A stretch of DNA of 64,000 nt from Streptomyces sp. NBC_01298 (lineage in GTDB: Bacteria > Actinomycetota > Actinomycetes > Streptomycetales > Streptomycetaceae). Below the pieces are notes generated by a model. It had not been told where the DNA came from, ran no database searches, and saw only the letters and a program-made list of their open reading frames with translations. Shown here in pieces: positions 51,613-60,638 of the stretch. The stretch spans positions 5,332,001-5,396,000 of the forward strand of contig NZ_CP108414.1 of the NCBI RefSeq assembly GCF_035978755.1. The letters are read 5' to 3'. Within the stretch, counting starts at the first letter, position 1, and each line of letters starts with the position of its first letter. Both the position numbers and the translations under genes were made by a program.

Positions 51613-52578
51613 CTACGGCCCCGCCGCCTCCGCCAGCCGCGCACCCAGCACCCGAGCCGCCTCCACCAGGAACTCGGGCCCGTGCACGACGAACGGCACC
51701 CCGGCCAAGGCCAACCGCGCCACCAGCCACTCCGGCGAATCCGCCGACTCGAACCGCACCCGCACCCCGGCGCCCTCCCCGGCGCCGCCCCCCGCCGGCG
51801 CGACCACGTACTCCCGTGCCCACTTCGGCAGCTCCGCCGCCTCCGCGAAGGTGACATCGACCAGGTAGGTCGACTCCCTGCCGCGCAACCCCCGCCGCAC
51901 GAACTCCACCGCATCCATCGGCAGCTCCCGCGGAGCGAACCGCACTCCCGTCGCACCGGGCTCGCTCAACCGGTCCACGCGGAACGTCCGCCAGTCCTCG
52001 CGCTCCATGTCGTAGGCCACGAGGTACCACCGGCTCCCGGTGCTGACCAGCCGGTACGGCTCCACCAGCCGCCGTGAGGCCACCCCGTCCCGGGCCCGGT
52101 AGGCGAACCGCAGCCGCTCCGGCCCCGCCACCGCCGAGGCGATCGCCGTCAGCGTCCGCGGATCCACGCTCGCCCCGTCGCCCCGGGCCACCGCGACCGT
52201 CGCCGACTGCAGCGCGCTCACCCGCCGCCGGAGCCGCCCCGGCAGGACCTGCTCCAGTTTCGCGAGGGCCCGTACGGAGGCCTCCTCCACGCCTTCGATC
52301 GCATGCCCGGCCCCCGCCCGCAGCCCCACCGCGATGGCGACGGCCTCCTCGTCGTCCAGGACGAGCGGCGGCATCGCGGCGCCCGCCACCAGCCGGTACC
52401 CGCCCTCCGCGCCGAGCGTGGCCTCCACGGGGTATCCGAGCTCCCGCAACCGGTCGATGTCGCGCCGGATCGTACGGGCGCTCACCCGCAGCCGCTCGGC
52501 CAGCTCGCTCCCGGGCCACTCGCGCGGGGTCTGGAGCAGGGAGAGCAGGGAGAGCAGACGGGCCGGGGTGTCGGTCAT
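51613..52578 (-). CDS. WYL-domain transcriptional regulator
   Basis: 321 residues. N-terminal HTH_11: RLLSLLSLLQTPREWPGSELAERLRVSARTIRRDIDRLRELGYPVEATLGAEGGYRL. The WYL domain sits near residues 145-230 (RLVEPYRLVSTGSRWYLVAYDMEREDWRTFRVDRLSE) and the C-terminal WCX-type extension ends the protein. ATG at 52578. The gene is divergent from the DHA2 pump (62 bp apart); the palindrome at 52614-52632 lies between them and may be its site. Confidence 0.92.
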   Translation of the reverse strand: MTDTPARLLSLLSLLQTPREWPGSELAERLRVSARTIRRDIDRLRELGYPVEATLGAEGGYRLVAGAAMPPLVLDDEEAVAIAVGLRAGAGHAIEGVEEASVRALAKLEQVLPGRLRRRVSALQSATVAVARGDGASVDPRTLTAIASAVAGPERLRFAYRARDGVASRRLVEPYRLVSTGSRWYLVAYDMEREDWRTFRVDRLSEPGATGVRFAPRELPMDAVEFVRRGLRGRESTYLVDVTFAEAAELPKWAREYVVAPAGGGAGEGAGVRVRFESADSPEWLVARLALAGVPFVVHGPEFLVEAARVLGARLAEAAGP

Positions 52579-52613
52579 GGTTCAAAGATGCCAGCCAAAT
52601 AGGACACCAACTG

Positions 52614-52632
52614 ACCTAGATGCCGTCTAGGT
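52614..52632. promoter_or_regulatory. Operator-like palindrome between WYL gene and MFS pump
   Basis: ACCTAGA-TGCCG-TCTAGGT, 7-bp arms and 5-bp spacer, ending 8 bp before the pump's ATG (52641), which has no Shine-Dalgarno. A leaderless transcript with the repressor site on its start is plausible. Confidence 0.6.
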
Positions 52633-52640
52633 TTCTCCTC

Positions 52641-54248
52641 ATGAGCACCGAGACGACCCAGTCATCGCCCGAAGGAAAGAACGGGCCCGTACAAGAAGAG
52701 CGGACCGACCCTCCCGTAGAGACCACCTCGATCAGCAAGTCCGGCGAGGCCGGCGACTCCGGCCGCGCCGGAGGCCCGGGCACGGCCGGCGACGAGTCCG
52801 CGGCCCCCGCCGACCGCCGCCGCTGGATCGCGCTCGCCATCGTGATGACCGCGGCCTTCATGGACCTGGTCGACGTCACGATCGTCAACATCGCGATACC
52901 CCGGATGCGCGAGGACCTCGGCGCCTCCACCAGCGCCATCCAGTGGATCACCGCGGGCTACGCGCTCGCCTTCGCCGCCGGCCTGATCACGGGCGGCCGT
53001 CTCGGTGACATCTACGGCCGCAAGCGCCTCTTCCTCATCGGCATATCCGGCTTCACCGCGGCTTCGCTGCTCTGCGGCCTCTCGCCCAGCCCCGACGTGC
53101 TCGTCGCCTCCCGCATCCTCCAGGGCGGCATGGCGGCCATGATGGTCCCGCAGGTGCTCGCGATCATCCACGTCACCTTCCCGCCGCACGAGCGCGGCAA
53201 GGTCTTCGGCCTGTTCGGTGCGATCATCGGCCTCGGCGCCGTCTCGGGCCCGATGCTCGGCGCCCTGCTCACCGAGTGGAACATCGCCGGTCTCGAATGG
53301 CGCCCGATCTTCCTGATCAACCTGCCCGTCGGCATCGCCGGCGTGATCCTGGGCCGCAAGTTCATCGCCGAGTCCAAGGCCCCCAAGGCGCTGCGCCTGG
53401 ACCTGGTCGGCGTCGTGCTCGCCACCCTGGCCCTGGTCATGCTGATCTTCCCGCTCACCCACGGCCGCGAGAACGACTGGCCCGTGTGGGGCTTCGTCTG
53501 CATGGTCGCCTCGCCGGTGGTCTTCATCGCCTTCATCGCCTACGAGAAGTACAAGATCCGCAAAGACGGCTCCCCGCTCGTCGAGCTCTCCCTCTTCAAG
53601 GTCAAGAGCTTCGCGGGCGGCATCGCCGTCCAGCTGACCTTCGGCATCGCGACCGGCATCTTCTTCCTGGTCTGGACGCTCTACATGCAGATGGGCCTCG
53701 GCTGGAGCGCCCTGAAGGCGGGCTCCACCGGCATCCCGTTCTCGATCGCCGTCTCGGCCGCCGCGGGCGTGTCCGTACAGAAGCTCGTACCGCGCTTCGG
53801 CCGCAAGGTGCTCCAGGCCGGCGCGCTGGTCATGGCCGCGGGCGTCCTCCTCTACATCTGGGAGTCCGACCGCTACGGCATGGCCATCACCTCCTGGCAG
53901 ATGGCCGCTCCGCTGATCGTCATGGGCATCGGCATGGGCCTGATCATCGCCCCGCTGACCGACACCGTGCTCTCCGAGGTGCCGCGCGAGCACGCCGGCT
54001 CGGCGTCCGGCCTGATCAACACCACCGGCCAGATGGGCAACGCGCTGGGCCTCGGCCTCACCTCCGTCGTCTACTTCGGGTTCATCGAGGACGACGGGGT
54101 CTTCGGGCCGCCCTACGTCGACGCGTTCCACCACGCCATGTGGTGGGTCGCGGCCGTCCTGGTCGTGATCTTCTCGGTGATGTTCATGCTGCCGCGCAAG
54201 GCCGTCCCCATCGCCGAGCGCGAAGGCGGCACGGAGTACGCGGGCTAG
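52641..54248 (+). CDS. DHA2-type MFS exporter
   Basis: 535 residues with 14 predicted membrane segments after a ~60-residue polar N-terminus (STETTQSSPEGKNGP, then PPVETTSISKSGEA). TM1 motif AAFMDLVDVTIVNIAIPRM; motif A GGRLGDIYGRKRLFLIG; TM4 ASRILQGGMAAMMVPQVLAI. Divergent from the WYL regulator. Likely drug efflux; it replaces nothing obvious in the fru operon downstream, from which it is separated by a strong terminator. Confidence 0.92.
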   Translation: MSTETTQSSPEGKNGPVQEERTDPPVETTSISKSGEAGDSGRAGGPGTAGDESAAPADRRRWIALAIVMTAAFMDLVDVTIVNIAIPRMREDLGASTSAIQWITAGYALAFAAGLITGGRLGDIYGRKRLFLIGISGFTAASLLCGLSPSPDVLVASRILQGGMAAMMVPQVLAIIHVTFPPHERGKVFGLFGAIIGLGAVSGPMLGALLTEWNIAGLEWRPIFLINLPVGIAGVILGRKFIAESKAPKALRLDLVGVVLATLALVMLIFPLTHGRENDWPVWGFVCMVASPVVFIAFIAYEKYKIRKDGSPLVELSLFKVKSFAGGIAVQLTFGIATGIFFLVWTLYMQMGLGWSALKAGSTGIPFSIAVSAAAGVSVQKLVPRFGRKVLQAGALVMAAGVLLYIWESDRYGMAITSWQMAAPLIVMGIGMGLIIAPLTDTVLSEVPREHAGSASGLINTTGQMGNALGLGLTSVVYFGFIEDDGVFGPPYVDAFHHAMWWVAAVLVVIFSVMFMLPRKAVPIAEREGGTEYAG

Positions 54249-54273
54249 TCCGCACACCTCCGCGCTTCTCCTG

Positions 54274-54322
54274 ACGGGCATGTCCGCTTCTGTTGGCGGG
54301 CATGCCCGTTTGTTTTGTTTTC
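54274..54322 (+). terminator. Strong rho-independent terminator with U-tract
   Basis: 14-bp stem (54274-54287 with 54296-54309, one G-T pair), 8-nt loop, followed by TTTGTTTTGTTTT. An unusually classical terminator for this genome. It ends the MFS transcript and its 3' arm overlaps the inverted repeat of the fru promoter. Confidence 0.93.
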
Positions 54323-54335
54323 AGGCGCAAACGGG
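54305..54335 (+). promoter_or_regulatory. Inverted repeat in fru promoter (probable FruR site)
   Basis: CCCGTTTG (54305-54312) and CAAACGGG (54328-54335), a perfect 8-bp inverted repeat with 15-bp spacer, ~54 bp upstream of fruR. GTACGATCC further downstream could hold a -10. DeoR-family sites are often inverted or direct repeats of this size. Confidence 0.6.
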
Positions 54336-54388
54336 CGTACGATCCTAAGGAACCCACAGAGTCGGGCATCGAACGGATCTGAAACCAC

Positions 54389-55150
54389 ATGTACGCACAG
54401 GAGCGCCAGCAGGAGATCCTCCGCCTCGCCCGCGAGGCGGGCCGGGTCGACGTCCTGTCCCTGGCCGACCAGTTCCAGGTCACGGCCGAGACCGTGCGCC
54501 GCGACCTCAAGGCCCTGGACCGGTCCGGGCTCGTGCGGCGGGTGCACGGCGGTGCCATACCGGCCGGCCGCCTCGACTTCGAGCCGGACCTCACCGAGCG
54601 CGAGTCCACCGCGGCCGACGAGAAGGACCGCATCGCCGCCGCGGCGCTCGCCGAACTCCCCGCGGGCGGCAGCGTCGTCCTCGACGCGGGCAGTACGGTG
54701 GCCCGCCTCGCGGCCGCGATCCCGGTCGACTCCGCGCTCACCGTGGTCACCCACGCGCTGCCCGTCGCCGCCCGGCTCGCCGACCACACCGGCATCGACC
54801 TCCACCTCGTCGGTGGACGCGTCCGCCACCGCACCCGCGCCGCCGTCGACGCCTGGGCCCTGCGCACCTACGCCGAGATCCGCGCGGACGTCCTCTTCCT
54901 CGCGACGAACGGCTTCACGGCCGAGGGCGGCCTGACCACCCCCGATCTCGCCGAGGCCGCCGTCAAGCGGGCCGCGATGGCGGCGGCCCGACGCGTCGTC
55001 CTCCTCGCCGACTCGGCGAAGGCGGGCCAGGAGCACTTCGCGCGCTTCGGCTCCTTCACGGAGGTCGACCTCCTCATCACGGACCCGGGGCTCGACCCCG
55101 CTCAGAAGGCGGCGATCGAGGCCGCCGGTACGGAAGTTGTGCTCGTATGA
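54389..55150 (+). CDS. fruR: DeoR-family repressor of the fructose operon
   Basis: 253 residues. DeoR HTH at residues 4-60: AQERQQEILRLAREAGRVDVLSLADQFQVTAETVRRDLKALDRSGLVRRVHGGAI. The sugar-phosphate-binding domain follows with LDAGSTVARLAAAI, FLATNGFTAEGGLTTPDLAEAAVKRAA and a C-terminal DPGLD. Its effector is probably fructose-1-phosphate, as in related systems. It overlaps fruK by 4 bp (ATGA), making it the first gene of the operon. Confidence 0.93.
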   Translation: MYAQERQQEILRLAREAGRVDVLSLADQFQVTAETVRRDLKALDRSGLVRRVHGGAIPAGRLDFEPDLTERESTAADEKDRIAAAALAELPAGGSVVLDAGSTVARLAAAIPVDSALTVVTHALPVAARLADHTGIDLHLVGGRVRHRTRAAVDAWALRTYAEIRADVLFLATNGFTAEGGLTTPDLAEAAVKRAAMAAARRVVLLADSAKAGQEHFARFGSFTEVDLLITDPGLDPAQKAAIEAAGTEVVLV

Positions 55151-56100
55151 TCCTCACCGTCACCCCGAACCCCTCCCTCGACCGGACCTACGAAGTCCCC
55201 TCGCTGGACCGCGGTGAGGTGCTGCGCGCCACCGCCGACCGGGTCGACCCCGGGGGCAAGGGAGTCAACGTCTCCCGCGCGGTGGCCGCCGCGGGCGTCC
55301 GTACGACGGCGGTCCTCCCGCTCGGCGGCACGCCGGGCACGATGATCGCCGAACTCCTCGGCGCCCAGGGCGTGGACGTCACGGCGGTCTCCATCGCCGG
55401 GCAGACCCGCTCCAACATCTCCCTGGCCGAACCGGACGGCACCCTCACCAAGATCAACGCCGCCGGCCCGGAGCTGACCCCCGAGGAGTCGGCGCTGCTC
55501 CTGGAAACGGTCCGCACCTGCTCGGGCGGCGCCGCCTGGATCGCCTGCTGCGGCAGCCTCCCGCGGGGCCTCGGCCCCGAGTGGTACGCCGACATCGTGA
55601 CCCGGGCCCACGCCGCGGGCGCCCGCATCGCCCTGGACACCTCAGGCCCGGCGCTGCTCGCGGCGCTGGCGGCCCGCCCGGACGTGATCAAGCCGAACGC
55701 CTCGGAACTCGCGGCGGCGGTCGGGCGGCCCCTGGCCACCCTCGGCGACGTGCTCAAGGCCGCGGAGGAACTGCGCTCGCTGGGCGCGGGCGCGGTCCTG
55801 GCCTCCCTCGGCGCGGACGGCCAGCTCCTGGTCTCCGAGGAGGGCACCTACTACGGCACGGCGGCCGTCTCCTCGGTCCGCAGCAACGTCGGCGCGGGCG
55901 ACGCCTCCCTCGCCGGCTTCCTGATCGCGGGAGGTACGGGGCCTGCGGCCCTGGCCTCCGCCCTGGCCCACGGCGCTGCCGCGGTCCAGCTTCCCGGCAG
56001 CCTCATGCCGGCCCCCTCGGACCTGCGGCCCGACGCGGTCCATGTCACCCAGGACCTGCCCCTGGACCTCCCTCTGTCCGAAATGAGTGACGAGCGATGA
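55147..56100 (+). CDS. fruK: 1-phosphofructokinase
   Basis: 317 residues, PfkB family. It phosphorylates fructose-1-phosphate to fructose-1,6-bisphosphate. Motifs: ILTVTPNPSLDRTYEV at the N-terminus, DPGGKGVNVSRA (PfkB signature 1), VIKPNASELAAAVGRPL and SNVGAGDASLAGFL (signature 2 with catalytic Asp in GAGD). Start and stop overlap fruR and fruA by 4 bp each, so all three are translationally coupled. Confidence 0.97.
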   Translation: MILTVTPNPSLDRTYEVPSLDRGEVLRATADRVDPGGKGVNVSRAVAAAGVRTTAVLPLGGTPGTMIAELLGAQGVDVTAVSIAGQTRSNISLAEPDGTLTKINAAGPELTPEESALLLETVRTCSGGAAWIACCGSLPRGLGPEWYADIVTRAHAAGARIALDTSGPALLAALAARPDVIKPNASELAAAVGRPLATLGDVLKAAEELRSLGAGAVLASLGADGQLLVSEEGTYYGTAAVSSVRSNVGAGDASLAGFLIAGGTGPAALASALAHGAAAVQLPGSLMPAPSDLRPDAVHVTQDLPLDLPLSEMSDER

Positions 56101-58157
56101 GCGAGATGATCACCCGTGACCTGGTCGACCTCGACCTGTCCGCGGAGTCCAAAGTGGGGGCGGCACGTGCCCTCGCCGAACGGATGGTGACGCTGGGCCG
56201 GGTCACCGACCTGGACGGCTTCCTGGCCGACGTGGCCGCGCGCGAGGCCCAGATGCCGACCGGCCTGGAAGGCGGCATAGGCATCCCCCACTGCCGCTCC
56301 ACCCACGTGACGGCCCCCACCCTGGCCTTCGGCCGCTCCCCGTCGGGCATCGACTTCGGCGCCCCGGACGGCCCGGCGGACCTGATCTTCCTGATAGCCG
56401 CCCCGGCCGGCGCCGACGACGCCCACCTCTCGATCCTCTCCACCCTGGCCCGCCGCCTGATGCGCCCGGACTTCGTGGCGGCTCTGCGCGCGGCGGCCAC
56501 TCCGGAGGAGGCGGCGGCACTGGTGGCCGGCGAAGAACCGGCTCCGCCCAATCCAGCCCCTTCGGCCGCCAATCCAGCCCCTCCGGCGTTTGAGGAGCGG
56601 GGGTCCGGGGGCGGAGCCCCCCGCGCGGCGGAGCCGCAAAATGCTGCACAGCCGGGAAGGGGCGGGGTGGGGGAAAGCCCCGCAGGGCAGCCGTTCCGAG
56701 TGGTCGCCGTCACGTCCTGCCCCACGGGCATCGCCCACACCTACATGGCGGCGGAGTCCCTCCAGCAGGCCGCCGCCGAGGCGGGAATCGAGCTCACGGT
56801 CGAAACCCAGGGCTCGGCCGGCTTCACCAAGCTCACCCCGGAAACCATCGCCGCCGCCGACGCGGCCGTCTTCGCCCACGACGTCCCGGTCAGGGAGAGG
56901 GCCCGCTTCGCCGGCAAGCCCACCGTGGACGTAGGCGTCAAGGCCGGCATCAACCGCCCGGCGGAACTCCTCCAGGAGGCCCGCGACAAGGCCGCCCGGG
57001 GCGAGGTGTCCACCACCTCCCCCACCCCGGTGGAAGAGGCCGGAGAGGACCAGGACGGCTACGGCGCGAAGCTCCGTACCTGGCTGATGTCCGGCGTCAG
57101 CTACATGGTCCCCTTCGTCGCCGCCGGCGGCCTCCTCATCGCCCTGGCCTTCGCCATCGGCGGCTACGAGATCAACAACGCCCCTTCGGTCGCCGAGCAC
57201 TTCGTCTGGACCGAGGCCGCCAGCTGGGCCGCGCTGCTCTTCCAGACCGGCGGCCTCGCCTTCGGCTTCCTGGTCCCCGTACTGGCCGGCTACATCGCCT
57301 ACGGCATGGCCGACCGGCCCGGTCTCGTCCCCGGCTTCGTCGGCGGCGCCGTGGCCCTCACCATCGACGCCGGATTCCTCGGCGGCCTGATCGCCGGTCT
57401 CATCGCGGGCGGCACCGTCCTCGCCGTCCAGAGGCTGAAGATCCCCACCGCCCTGCGCGGGATCATGCCGGTGGTCGTCCTGCCGCTCATCGGCTCCGCC
57501 GTCACCGCGTTCCTGATGTTCCTGGTCGTCGGCAAGCCCGTGGCCTCGCTCCAGCGGGCCCTCACCGACTGGCTGTCCGGCCTCTCAGGCGCCAACGCGA
57601 TCATCCTCGGCGTCATCCTCGGCCTGATGATGTGCTTCGACCTCGGCGGCCCGCTCAACAAGGTGGCCTACGCCTTCGCCATCGGCGGCCTCGCCACCCC
57701 CAACGAGGGCAGCCTCAAGGTCATGGCCGCCGTGATGGCCGCCGGCATGGTGCCGCCGCTGGCGATGGCACTGGCCACCACGGTCCGCGGCCGGCTCTTC
57801 TCCAAGACGGAGCGCGAGAACGGCAAGGCCGCCTGGTTCCTGGGCGCCTCCTTCATCAGCGAGGGCGCCATCCCGTTCGCCGCGGCCGACCCGCTGCGCG
57901 TGATCCCGGCCTCCATGGTGGGCGGCGCGGTCACCGGAGCGCTCTCGATGGCCTTCGAGTGCACCCTGCGGGCCCCGCACGGCGGCATCTTCGTGATCCC
58001 GCTGATCGGCAACCCGCTGCTCTACCTGATCGCCATCGCCGCCGGTACGGCCACCAGCGCCGGCCTGGTCATCCTCCTCAAGGGGATGCGCAAGCAGGAC
58101 ACGACCGCCGAAGCGGCGCCCCTGCCGGACCCGGCCGAGGTCACCGTCGCCGCCTGA
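56097..58157 (+). CDS. fruA: Fructose-specific PTS enzyme IIABC
   Basis: 686 residues. EIIA spans residues 1-150 with the phosphorylated His in GIGIPHCRS (H65). EIIB spans ~200-300 with the phosphocysteine in VTSCPTGIAHTYMAAE (C208). EIIC spans ~320-670 with eight or more membrane segments (VSYMVPFVAAGGLLIALAFAIGG to SAGLVILLKGM). It imports fructose and releases fructose-1-phosphate for FruK. The EIIA-EIIB linker (about residues 148-200) is encoded by a copy of the intergenic repeat found at 7508-7720, read through in frame without a stop. Confidence 0.96.
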   Translation: MSEMITRDLVDLDLSAESKVGAARALAERMVTLGRVTDLDGFLADVAAREAQMPTGLEGGIGIPHCRSTHVTAPTLAFGRSPSGIDFGAPDGPADLIFLIAAPAGADDAHLSILSTLARRLMRPDFVAALRAAATPEEAAALVAGEEPAPPNPAPSAANPAPPAFEERGSGGGAPRAAEPQNAAQPGRGGVGESPAGQPFRVVAVTSCPTGIAHTYMAAESLQQAAAEAGIELTVETQGSAGFTKLTPETIAAADAAVFAHDVPVRERARFAGKPTVDVGVKAGINRPAELLQEARDKAARGEVSTTSPTPVEEAGEDQDGYGAKLRTWLMSGVSYMVPFVAAGGLLIALAFAIGGYEINNAPSVAEHFVWTEAASWAALLFQTGGLAFGFLVPVLAGYIAYGMADRPGLVPGFVGGAVALTIDAGFLGGLIAGLIAGGTVLAVQRLKIPTALRGIMPVVVLPLIGSAVTAFLMFLVVGKPVASLQRALTDWLSGLSGANAIILGVILGLMMCFDLGGPLNKVAYAFAIGGLATPNEGSLKVMAAVMAAGMVPPLAMALATTVRGRLFSKTERENGKAAWFLGASFISEGAIPFAAADPLRVIPASMVGGAVTGALSMAFECTLRAPHGGIFVIPLIGNPLLYLIAIAAGTATSAGLVILLKGMRKQDTTAEAAPLPDPAEVTVAA
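56572..56690 (+). repeat. Intergenic-type repeat inside the fruA coding sequence
   Basis: AGCCCCTCCGGCGTTTGAGG followed by a GGGGGCGGAGCCCCC stem and a second CGGCGGAGCCG stem, the same family as 7508-7720. It encodes PAPPAFEERGSGGGAPRAAE and the segment after it, a non-globular linker. A duplicated start of the unit (ATCCAGCCCC) lies 18 bp upstream. Confidence 0.85.
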
Positions 58158-58193
58158 CCGACTTCCCGGTCCAGGACCAGGTCCCGGTCCCCG

Positions 58194-58964
58194 TCACCTC
58201 ACCCGCGCGCGGAGCTCCATGGCTCCGCGCGCGGCCGTTTCGGTCTCGTAGACCTCGCACATGTGCCGTCCGTCCGGCGTCACCGTGTGCTCGACCTCCC
58301 ACAGGCTGAACTCGCTCCCGTCCAGCAGGACGAAGGAGTGCTCGTACAGGCTGAAGCCGGCGTCCCGCCCGTCCGCGAGGCACTGCCGGGTGCCGAACAC
58401 CTGCGTGATCTGGTGCGCGTAGGCCGACCGCAGCAGCAGGGCCACCTGCTCGCCCGGCCGGTCCGGGTTCTCCGCGCGGCGCAGCACCCGGCGGGCGTGG
58501 TCCGCGGACTCCTCCACCGCGTACTCGCGGTGCCGCTGGGCGGGGGTCGGATTGCTGAACAGCGCGCTCAGCACGGCGATGTCGCTCTCCGGGTCCTCCT
58601 CGACCGTCACCTCCACGAGGTCCCGCGCCACCTGCGAGGGGACCTCGCCGAAGAGCCGGGCCGCCGCGAGGCAGGTCTCCGCCTTGCCGGCGAAGACCTC
58701 GTACCGTATGGACAGGCCGTCGTCCTGACGGTGGGCCAGCTCCCACAGGACGACGGAGTCGCCGTCGGACAGCAGGTAGGCGTGCCGGTGTATCTCCCGC
58801 CACGGTCCGGCCGCGGGACTGCGGCGGGTGGTGTGCAGCGAGGACCTGTGGGCGAGCGCGGTGCCCAGCCGCTCGACCAATTCGTCCGGCAGGTCGAAGG
58901 AGTTGAGGGCGCGGCCCAGGAGTCGGCCGAGGTGCGCCTCGGTGGTCTCGTGCGGATCGCTCAA
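58194..58964 (-). CDS. Conserved actinobacterial protein, DUF6227-like
   Basis: 256 residues, soluble. Pattern: HLGRLLGRALNSFDLPDELVERLGTAL, a central YEVFAGKAETCLAAARLFG, and C-terminal LYEHSFVLLDGSEFSLWEVEHTVTPDGRHMCEVYETE. I recall this as DUF6227, restricted to Streptomyces and relatives; not verified. ATG at 58964. Convergent with the fru operon; no function can be assigned. Confidence 0.8.
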   Translation of the reverse strand: MSDPHETTEAHLGRLLGRALNSFDLPDELVERLGTALAHRSSLHTTRRSPAAGPWREIHRHAYLLSDGDSVVLWELAHRQDDGLSIRYEVFAGKAETCLAAARLFGEVPSQVARDLVEVTVEEDPESDIAVLSALFSNPTPAQRHREYAVEESADHARRVLRRAENPDRPGEQVALLLRSAYAHQITQVFGTRQCLADGRDAGFSLYEHSFVLLDGSEFSLWEVEHTVTPDGRHMCEVYETETAARGAMELRARVR

Positions 58965-59156
58965 GGTGGGTCTCCAGGCCGTCGCAGCTTGTCACTTCGC
59001 GGAAGCTCAACGTAGCCCCTGGGTCTGACATCACGTCCGGGGTTCGGTAAAACGTCCGGGAAGCGCCGGGGGTTCCAGCCACCCCTTCAGGTCAACCTCC
59101 ATGTCGATGAGCATGGTTGGGCCTGATGGCGGGCACAAGGGCGGGAGCATGACCGT

Positions 59157-59798
59157 ATGGCAACAAATACCGTGGGAGTCCCCCGCCAGCAGGCCCGGCC
59201 CCACAACCGCAAGGACGCTGAACCGATCGCGGCCCCCCGTGCGCTGGCCTGGCTGCTGCTGCTCACCGGGGCCGCCGGGGTGCTGGCCGCCTGGGTCATC
59301 ACCCTGGACAAGTTCCTGCTGCTGGAGAACCCGGACTTCAAGCCCGCGTGCAGCCTCAACCCGGTCGTCTCCTGCGGCAGCGTGATGAAGAGCGAGCAGG
59401 CGGCGGCCTTCGGCTTCCCGAACCCGATGCTGGGCCTGGTCGCCTACGGGGCGGTCGTGTGCGTCGGCGCCGGCCTGCTGGCCGGGGCCCGACACCGCGG
59501 CTGGTTCTGGCTCGGCCTGAACGCCGGAATGCTCTTCGGCGTCGGATTCTGCTCCTGGCTCATGGTCCAGTCGCTCTACGAGATCAACGCGCTCTGCCTG
59601 TGGTGCTGCCTGACCTGGGCGGCCACCCTGGTGATGTTCTGGGCGGTCACCGCGCACACCGTGCGCACGGGGATCCTGCCCGCGCCCGCGCCGGTACGGA
59701 ACTTCTTCGCCGACTTCGGCTGGGCCCCGCCCGTCCTGCACACCGGCGTGATCGGGATGCTGATCCTGACCCGGTGGTGGGACTTCTGGACCGGCTGA
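59157..59798 (+). CDS. Vitamin K epoxide reductase (VKOR) family protein
   Basis: 213 residues with four or five membrane segments. The loop cysteines are in KPACSLNPVVSCGSVM; the active-site CxxC is CLWC in INALCLWCCLTW. VKOR homologues re-oxidise DsbA-like partners using quinones and so drive disulfide formation outside the membrane. No separate thioredoxin domain is fused. The chaplins, rodlins and I36 protein in this window contain disulfides and could be clients (inference). ATG at 59157; terminator follows. Confidence 0.93.
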   Translation: MATNTVGVPRQQARPHNRKDAEPIAAPRALAWLLLLTGAAGVLAAWVITLDKFLLLENPDFKPACSLNPVVSCGSVMKSEQAAAFGFPNPMLGLVAYGAVVCVGAGLLAGARHRGWFWLGLNAGMLFGVGFCSWLMVQSLYEINALCLWCCLTWAATLVMFWAVTAHTVRTGILPAPAPVRNFFADFGWAPPVLHTGVIGMLILTRWWDFWTG

Positions 59799-59816
59799 GG
59801 CGGCCGGACGACATGC

Positions 59817-59851
59817 GAGGGCCCCGGCAGCTGGACGCTGCCGGGGCCCTC
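59817..59851 (+). terminator. Terminator of the VKOR gene
   Basis: 14-bp stem GAGGGCCCCGGCAG (59817-59830) with its complement at 59838-59851, 7-nt loop, 18 bp after the stop. Confidence 0.88.
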
Positions 59852-59949
59852 GTCACTTCACGACTTCACACCGCTTCTTCGAACGCGTCGCTCCACGGGC
59901 GCCGGGCACGTGGACCACGGGGTCCCGGAGCGTAGGTCGGGAGCGGAGA

Positions 59950-60360
59950 TCAGCTGCCCTGGGAGACGTTGCCCGAGAGGACCGGGATGTTGTCCAGGAT
60001 GTGCGAGAGCGGCTCGTCGCCCTTGGCCTGGGTGGAGTTCTCGGTGCACTGCTGGTTCTGCGGGTTGGACAGGACGTTGATGTCCTGGACGCCGATGTTG
60101 AGCAGCGCCACCAGCGACTGGGCGTTGACCTTGGCCGGCAGACCGATGCAGGGCTTGTTCAGGGTGCCCTGGACGACTCCGAGCTGCGGGCTCATGTCAC
60201 CGTGGGTCTTCTGGTTGCCGTAGGCCTGCACGGCACCGTTCCCGTTGACGGTGTTGATCCCGTTGTCGTTGCCGATCGCCATGGCGGGGGCGGCAGCAGC
60301 AGCGCCCGCGCCGACGGCGGCGGCGGTGACCGCGGCAGCAGTCATGATCTTCTTGAGCAT
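59950..60360 (-). CDS. Rodlin (RdlA/RdlB family)
   Basis: 136 residues. Signal peptide to about residue 28 ([18 protein letters not shown], then AMAIG). The mature part matches rodlins: [79 protein letters not shown]. The two conserved Cys are present. Rodlins organise chaplin fibrils into the rodlet layer on aerial hyphae and spores. ATG at 60360 with AAAGGA 5 nt upstream. A second rodlin is cut by the right edge of the window. Confidence 0.96.
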   Translation of the reverse strand: MLKKIMTAAAVTAAAVGAGAAAAAPAMAIGNDNGINTVNGNGAVQAYGNQKTHGDMSPQLGVVQGTLNKPCIGLPAKVNAQSLVALLNIGVQDINVLSNPQNQQCTENSTQAKGDEPLSHILDNIPVLSGNVSQGS

Positions 60361-60638
60361 CTTGATCCTTTTGTCGCACGAGTGCCCGCTAGTGGAGCGC
60401 CCTGATCAACTGTTCTTCCGGACGTTGGTTCCGCTGCTTCACTCAAACGGCCTGTCCACGGCCAGGTTTTCCCCGAGTGGGGTGAGCCGCCCCCGGACGC
60501 GTGCGCGAAGCCCGTACGCACCCCGGAGCGGCGCGGGGGGCCCGCGCTCGTGTTGCGCTCCGTGGAACCCGTTCGCACGGTGGGTAAGGAAGCGGATCGC
60601 TCGGGTCCGTTTCTGAGCGACCACCAGAAGGAACACCC

